Of a stretch of DNA of 64,000 bases, positions 58,378 to 64,000 are shown in pieces. Source of the DNA: Alopecurus myosuroides (taxonomy: Eukaryota > Streptophyta > Magnoliopsida > Poales > Poaceae); the NCBI GenBank assembly GCA_028641055.1, contig CM054058.1, positions 86,315,927-86,379,926 on the forward strand, in the 5' to 3' direction. Numbering within the stretch: position 1 is the first letter of the stretch; the number at the start of each line of letters is the position of its first letter. Both the position numbers and the translations under genes were made by a program. Under the pieces are notes generated by a model, which was given only the letters and a program-made list of their open reading frames with translations, searched no databases and was not told where the DNA came from.

Positions 58378-58891
58378 GGAACCCATTCTCCAACGGTAAC
58401 TACCACAACTACGTCACCATCAACGACCATTCTCGAATCCGCCAACTTGTGAATTTCGGATTGGAGCGTTAAGAACGTCAAATATAAGAGCAAGAGGCTC
58501 ATTTGAATGATCAAATGGGCGCATCAACGCTAACTTGGACAAAATTGCCAACTATCGTCGATCATCATCGTCCTCAAGGTTTCTGCATTCACGCCAACAT
58601 CCTCCTCCAACACAAGACCCTCGACAAAATTGGTACAAGGATAGCTCGCCATCACCACCTCCTCCACACCGACAAGGCCGTGGTGACCCTCTTCAACATC
58701 ATCCTCTACGACCGGATCTACATCAACATCTTCGCCCACCTCCGCCAAACTAAGCTCATGACTATGGCCTTGATGACTTCGTGGATGGTACTCGGCTGCA
58801 TCAAAGGCCCAAAAGGAACAATGCTCGTCACCACCACAATGACCGACAGGAGCTCGCCATTATCCAACAAGTCAACCGTGACAATGATACA
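58378..58891 (+). pseudogene. Gypsy element Z gag, continued
   Basis: Continues the frame broken at 47534: PFSNGNYHNYVTINDHSRIR, LVNFGLER, then stops and shifts into ANLDKIANYRRSSSSSRF-like Ser/Arg/Pro/His-rich sequence and RQELAIIQQVNRDND. This resembles the low-complexity N region of grass Gypsy gag before the capsid. It is cut at 58892 by the LTR of X'. Confidence 0.6.
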
Positions 58892-59437
58892 TGTCGGATA
58901 TGTGCCGATTAGGGGTATGTCCGGCATTGTTCCAAAAGATGGATTATCAGGGTGGCCCGTAGGTAATGGATCACAGTCTATTGGGCGGCCCAGTAAACTG
59001 ATGCGTAGGAAGTCGGATTCTAGAAGAGCCCGGACCACGGCCCCAAGTGGCGAGGCTTGGAGGAGAAGATGGATTCCTTACTTTACAAGTTAGATACTTT
59101 CCGTAGTCTTCTAGGTTTCCTTTTTGTAAGCCTTAATCCGGCTATCTATATAAAGCCGGATGGGAGAGAAGAGAATAAAACAATTAGCTAGTAGCCAACT
59201 CGTAGAGAAGTTGATCCTCGCTGAGTTCTCGAAACCATACTCACATTGTACTTTGTATACTTCAGGCTTCAGCCCTGATTTAGTGTGATTGCAGGAGTAG
59301 GAACGTCACCTTAGTTGCGACGTACCGAACCTGGGTAAACCTTGTGTTCTCGTTATAGTACTTCCACGTTCCCCCCATGACTCTACCAGTAGTCTCATGG
59401 CACCCCCGTCTATGAACTCTACTACGATGTTTCGATA
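58892..59437 (+). repeat. 5' LTR of X', second copy of Gypsy family X
   Basis: 546 bp, starts TGTCGGATATGTGCCG and ends ATGTTTCGATA, where CGACA would be expected. Homologous to the minus-strand LTR at 12766-13308. TATA box tatataaa at 59147-59154. It is inserted in gag of element Z. Confidence 0.85.
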
Positions 59438-59456
59438 GTTGGCGCTCACTGTGGGG
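59438..59456 (+). other. Primer binding site of X'
   Basis: gttggcgctcactgtgggg, two bases changed from the intact ttggcgcccaccgtgggg of element Y. A change of cgacag to cgatag just before it also puts a stop in the frame that crosses this site in X and Y. Confidence 0.75.
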
Positions 59457-60333
59457 CCAGTGGCGTCAGGAGTTACGTTCCGAGCGGGAATACTCGGTGG
59501 AATCGCCAGTACTGTAACTGTCAGCAGCCTGAATTTCGATGGTGACGTCGAACGCTTCCTCGAAAATGGATCGTACATGTCAGCACAGAATCACCTCGTA
59601 AATCCCTGCGTTCTACCGATTGGATCTACTAATATCTTTATCGAATTAACAGCAGAAGCAATGGGATTCTGTGGTGGAAGTAAATTTATCCCACCCGCCC
59701 TATACCCAATTTTTAAAAAAATGATACCGGATTCTGCTCAGATCGCCAAAACACTACTGAAATTGCTGCATCTCCGGAGATGCCCGCAATCAAATCTCAC
59801 TTTATTGACATGGTGCAGTCCGAGATTGCTGAAAACATGGAAGAAAATAATCCTGTGGAAGAAGCAGAAAAGCATAATCCCACGGAAAATGTGGAAGATC
59901 CGACATCCGTCGATCATGAGACGAACTCGGAAGTTGAATCAGTATTAGTCTTTATTGAGGGAAGACTAGAATCACAACCGGGATCTGATGCTGATTCCGA
60001 AGATGAGGACGATTTCGAAAGAAAAGTCAAATCCATGCAAGGGACCTTCCACGAAGTACTCATGGCAAAGCCAACTAGAAACTCAGATCATGAGAAAGAT
60101 GAAGATCCCAAAAAAACCTCCGCCTGATGACAGAGATGACGAAGAGGAAGAAGAGGGACAAGTTAGTCCGACTTATTCTAACGTCAAAGAATTGACGGAA
60201 GAAGAACCTAGCAGAAAAACTCATATTGCAATAAAAAGAAGAAATCCTCTAGTAAGCTCCTATCCAAGTTATAGAAGAAAAGGCTGGCAGAGACTGCCAA
60301 TCAGAACCTGGAAACTGGAGGAGGCAGTGGTGT
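59457..60333 (+). pseudogene. X' gag N-terminal region, truncated
   Basis: Plus-strand pieces match the minus-strand gag at 11569-12807: GPVASGVTFRAGILGGIAS, NPCVLPI, ETNSEVESVLVFIEGRLESQ, DDFERKVKSMQGTFHEV and SNVKELTEEE, in shifted frames. It is cut at 60333 by another LTR, so capsid and pol are absent. Confidence 0.8.
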
Positions 60334-63300
60334 TGTAGCGTACCTGCACTTAAAATTTGGCAAGGTACCTGTGTATAGTGAAAACCCCTGGATCGATTTC
60401 ATTTGCACACACAGTTTAAGATGAATATCACAACATTGTATCATTATTACACGAATGATCCAGACTTGGTAAAATAAATTGTTCAAATACAACTTTGCAT
60501 AGCACAAGGCTAGCTTAAAAGAGTACAGCAGCAAAAATTTATTCTTCAACGAGTCTCCATCATCCTCATGTGCCACAGGCGAAACATGTTGGTTGCAGAC
60601 TCGAAACCTTAATCGTAATCTCACTCGTCATCTGAACAATCTGCAACAAATAAAATTGTTGCAACGGAGTGGGTCAGAACCATTAAAAATGGATCTGGCA
60701 AGTGACACTATGTGGACACTTAGTGGAATAACTCTAATAACCTATATGCATATTTGGCTGGTGGAGTTTGAGGCTAATTTGCACAAAGCCAATTTTTCCT
60801 AATTCTTTATAAAACATCCTTCTTTTGTCAAAGCGGGTATGGCATGAAAACCACCCTCTTTTCCACCTTAGTTCAACCTTCAAAATTTTAACTTCAGAAA
60901 TTGGAATGTTGGGAAACCTCCATTGAATCCTTGATCGGCTGCTCAAATTGTCCGTAACCGGGGACACGGCTAAGTACTTAGTTTTAACTCTGCAGAGGTT
61001 GTGCACTTTCACCATGAGACCCAACAAACCCAAACTATCCTCAAGCACTCAATTTGTGCTAAGGAAAAGGAGAAAGTCAAGACGATACCTTTGGGGAAAA
61101 GTCAAGGCAGAGCCATTATACCACATGGTTGCACGGGAAACATCTTCACTTGGACACAACTTTGGTCCCTTTATACCTGGGTGGCAATCCTCAAGTGAAC
61201 TCTCAGGTGAGAACCCCCACATACCATGGTCCTAAGTATAGTAAACTATCTTAGGTGAAAACCCCCATGTACATGGTCCTGAGTAGCCACTCAACATAAA
61301 CCATGCAAAACCACTTCCACCCAGATTATTCATTAACTTAGTAGATTTTAACATTTCTAGAAAGCAATTTTTGCATAGCATCAATAATTCTACTAAGTTG
61401 TCATGGGTGCTAGACACAACTAGTATAAAGGAGATAGTGGTTTTAGCATAGCAATACTATCCAACACATGCAATAACAGAAATACACTAAGTCATGCATA
61501 GAAAATACATAGGAAATTTATGAGGGGTGTGCCACTTGCCTTGGCAATAGGAAGAGCAGGAGTAGCAGTTGCAACAGCTTTCGTTTCTCTCCGAAAATTC
61601 TAACACAATAAAACAACCACAATAAACATACAAGCAAACCAACAAATCAATTGGAAAATATGCCATGTATGATGTGCAAAATATTCTAAGGCAATGATAT
61701 GCATGACATGCAAAATTTACTCAAGGCACATAGACAATAATAACTTAAACAAGTTAGCTAGGTCAAGGAAGGTTGGAAAAAAATGAATTTGATAAAATTG
61801 ACTTAGAAAAATCTGCAGCTTGTATTCTAAGGATTTAGTCATACACACAAGGACTTGTTTTATGTCCAATGTGACAAATAGAAGATAGAAGTTAGTATTC
61901 AAGAACCATCTTCATTCTTGTCATTCTTTTCTTGGTTTGAAGACTCCATTTCTTCTTGTAGACTTGAGGATTTGTAGACTTTATCATTTGGTGCCGCCTC
62001 TAAGTTAAATAGAGAAGAAAAGACAAGAAGAACAGAAAGAAAACAAGACTTAGGGAAAAGTAGGGGTTGATCATATTGAAGCTCCTCTTGATTTTCTTAT
62101 AAGTACTTTCTTCTTGGAGATGCTTATGAAATTGTCTTCTATCTTCATGTTGGAAATCTTCGAGTTGACAATTGTAGCATCCTCTCCATTGATTTTCACT
62201 AATCCAGACTTAGTGGTTTTCAACTAGGAGGGTCAACTAGGAAAAATAACTTAGAAATATTCTAAGGGCTTTGGTTTTGTCTCTCTGGTCTAAGGTTAGT
62301 CCTTAGCACAAATTATCTAGAGAAACCATATTGAAAATAATTACAGAAAATAAACCAAGTCAAAAATAGTCACATCAGCATATAACAACCAAAACCCTTT
62401 TAACTTAGCCAAAAACTATTTTGGGCGCCAGGGACTGTTAGCAAACATCATAAGGTATCCAAAAATATTTTATTTGCAATTTTTAGATGTATAGAATTTA
62501 AACTATGCCAAAAATCACCAAACAAGTCTATTTAAATTTGAACCAATTTATGTTTGTCAAATTTGAATTTGGAAAGTTCTAAAAGATTCTATGTGTTTGG
62601 GGCTTTTCAAAAAGTCCTAGTTTGCTAAATTTGGATCTACGGTTAAAAAGTTATGATGATTCTAAGTTTGGGGGACGTTTCTGCAAAACTGCCAATTAAA
62701 CCTATTCGGAAAAAAATAGCTTCGCTGACGCGGCTGCTGACTGGATGCTGACTTGGCCGCCACGTGGTGCTGACGGGCGCTGACTCTGTGATGACGAGGC
62801 GTTGACTGCGCTGCTGACGAGGCGTTGACTTGACTTTGACTACTGATTTTGACCAAAAATAAAGTTGCTCGGATGGAAAAACAATCTAAACGAAAGTTGT
62901 AGAGCATTACGTGCTCTTTCTAACTAGTATAAATATAACATCAGTAGATGAATAGTTTAGTCAAGAATCACAATTTACCTTTCTATTCCAAAACTTTGAC
63001 CGTGAATAACTCCTAGCTCGCTCGACCAAAAGAGGTGAGGATTGGGGCAAACGAAAGGTCTTGATCAGGAGAACAACTTTGGTTATCAAGCCCCGAAGAT
63101 TTGAGATAGTTTTCTTCTCCGAAAAACGTCAAACGCCAACTGTATTGTACAGAAAATTCCGTACGTCAAAACAAAAAGTGTTTTAAAAACAAAGTTGTAG
63201 ATCAGGGTTCAATCTAACTTCTCACCAAAGGAATTTCGATTTGAAGATCCGAGCACGAAGAGATCTAGGAATTACGAATTCAGATCTGAAAGATTGCCCT

Positions 63301-64000
63301 TCGAAATTCTTCCTCCACGGTTGATGAAAAGAGTTGAGGCCTCTCGGGATGGAAAGATATTGGAGAGAGCTTCAATATTGCTTCAGGCTCCGGTGCGATT
63401 CGAGATCGTTTTGGTGGGTAGATAAGCGAAATACTTTTTTCCTGAATAGGGTTTCGTTGGGACGAAAAGGGGAAAAGAAATGACGGTGGCTACAGGTATT
63501 TATATAGGCTAATGGTCGGTGGAATAGCTTGGGCTCGAAGTTATAAACGCGTAGCAACAAGCGGATCCGGATTTGGAGTCATATTTGTTGAGATATTCGC
63601 GTTTAACCGAAGGTAATTTAGAAAACACGTTTTCTGGAAAATTTGGTTTGATCCTTAGCTGTTCGTTCGCTTCATGGGCCGGCCCACTTCGGCCGATTTT
63701 TTTTTTTTTTACTGTTTTCTTTATAACTTTTGATTTATAGATCCAAATGATTTCAAACCAATTTCTATAGTTTTGTAAACAAAAATACCTTGATTTAAAC
63801 TTTCAAATAAGATCTTTCCATTTTAAATAAAATTCCAAAAAAATTCAAAACGTGTTTAAATGGATTTTGACACTTAATGTCGGGAAAATATTTATGCCTC
63901 AATAAAATAATACAATTGGAAAATTAATTATTTTCCAATTATATACAAACAATACAACCAAGCTTTTGACAAACATAGCACATAATTAAAGTAATGTGAA
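60334..64000 (-). mobile_element. Long Gypsy LTR on the minus strand, running off the window
   Basis: At 60334 the X' homology stops and tgtagcgtacctg begins; on the minus strand an LTR would end GGTACGCTACA there. A minus-strand TATA box (TATATAAATA, complement of 63497-63506) is followed by a leader-like stretch with CCAACGAAACCCTA. A GC box gggccggccca (about 63677-63687) is upstream of it, as in long chromovirus LTRs. No primer site, second LTR or coding frame was found, so length (at least 3.67 kb) and family are uncertain. Confidence 0.5.
62802..62853. promoter_or_regulatory. Cluster of TTGAC (W-box core) motifs in the right-hand LTR
   Basis: Five ttgac motifs within 52 bases (62802, 62825, 62830, 62836 and 62849), preceded by many ctgac copies from 62723 on and by cacgtgg at 62761. 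TTGAC is the core bound by WRKY factors. The cluster lies about 0.65 kb downstream of the proposed TATA box in the LTR's sense direction. Confidence 0.45.

Noticed and set aside
60334..64000. Possible host gene in the last 3.7 kb
   Set aside because: No frame longer than about 115 codons and no protein motif; TATA and GC-box layout fits an LTR better than a gene.

Overview
The window is a stretch of nested transposable elements from a large grass genome; I found no host gene in it. The element set points to Pooideae, probably Triticeae or a close relative: a BARE/Angela-type Copia with a tRNA-iMet primer site, Sabrina/Athila-like LTRs with a tRNA-Asp-type primer site, CACTA elements with TNP2-type transposase, Tat-lineage Gypsy elements with dual RNase H, and a LARD-like chromovirus derivative. 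Family names are from memory of the sequence style and were not searched.

Left part (1-23.3 kb), read as layers: a CACTA element (about 15.9-23.3 kb, minus strand) was hit by a Sabrina/Athila-like element, whose 5' LTR is 14206-15854. That element was hit by a Tat-like Gypsy, called X here (LTR 12766-13308, gag-pol running left). X was hit inside its reverse transcriptase by a complete BARE/Angela-like element at 431-8807 with target duplication AGAAC. The BARE-like LTRs differ at one visible base, yet the internal region has no working gag-pol. A solo LTR with duplication GGGGG (16397-17898) also sits in the CACTA.

Middle part (23.3-45.3 kb): a decayed L1-type LINE was split by a second Sabrina/Athila-like element, C (24981-44730, duplication AGTAG). 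The 3' LTR of C was in turn split by a complete 15.2 kb Tat-lineage Gypsy, Y (25601-40778, duplication ACTAC). Y has 888-bp LTRs with 8 visible differences. Its gag-pol lies in one frame broken only by three TAG codons. Downstream, tail to tail with pol, is an antisense, apparently spliced gene of about eight exons with its own TATA box. This gene is the most notable content of the window.

Right part (45.3-64 kb): a Gypsy called Z shows the order pol end, LTR, primer site, leader, gag start. Its gag start is split by a LARD-like element (47535-58377, duplication GGAAC) with two 3.5 kb LTRs around a coding-dead 3.8 kb core. Gag of Z resumes at 58378 and is cut at 58892 by a second, plus-strand copy of family X (X'). 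X' is cut at 60334 by a long LTR on the minus strand that runs off the window.

Functionally, only Y looks close to autonomous. The BARE-like and LARD-like elements keep LTR promoters, primer sites and, in the BARE-like case, a duplicated RNA hairpin with a compensatory base-pair change. They would need proteins supplied by other elements.
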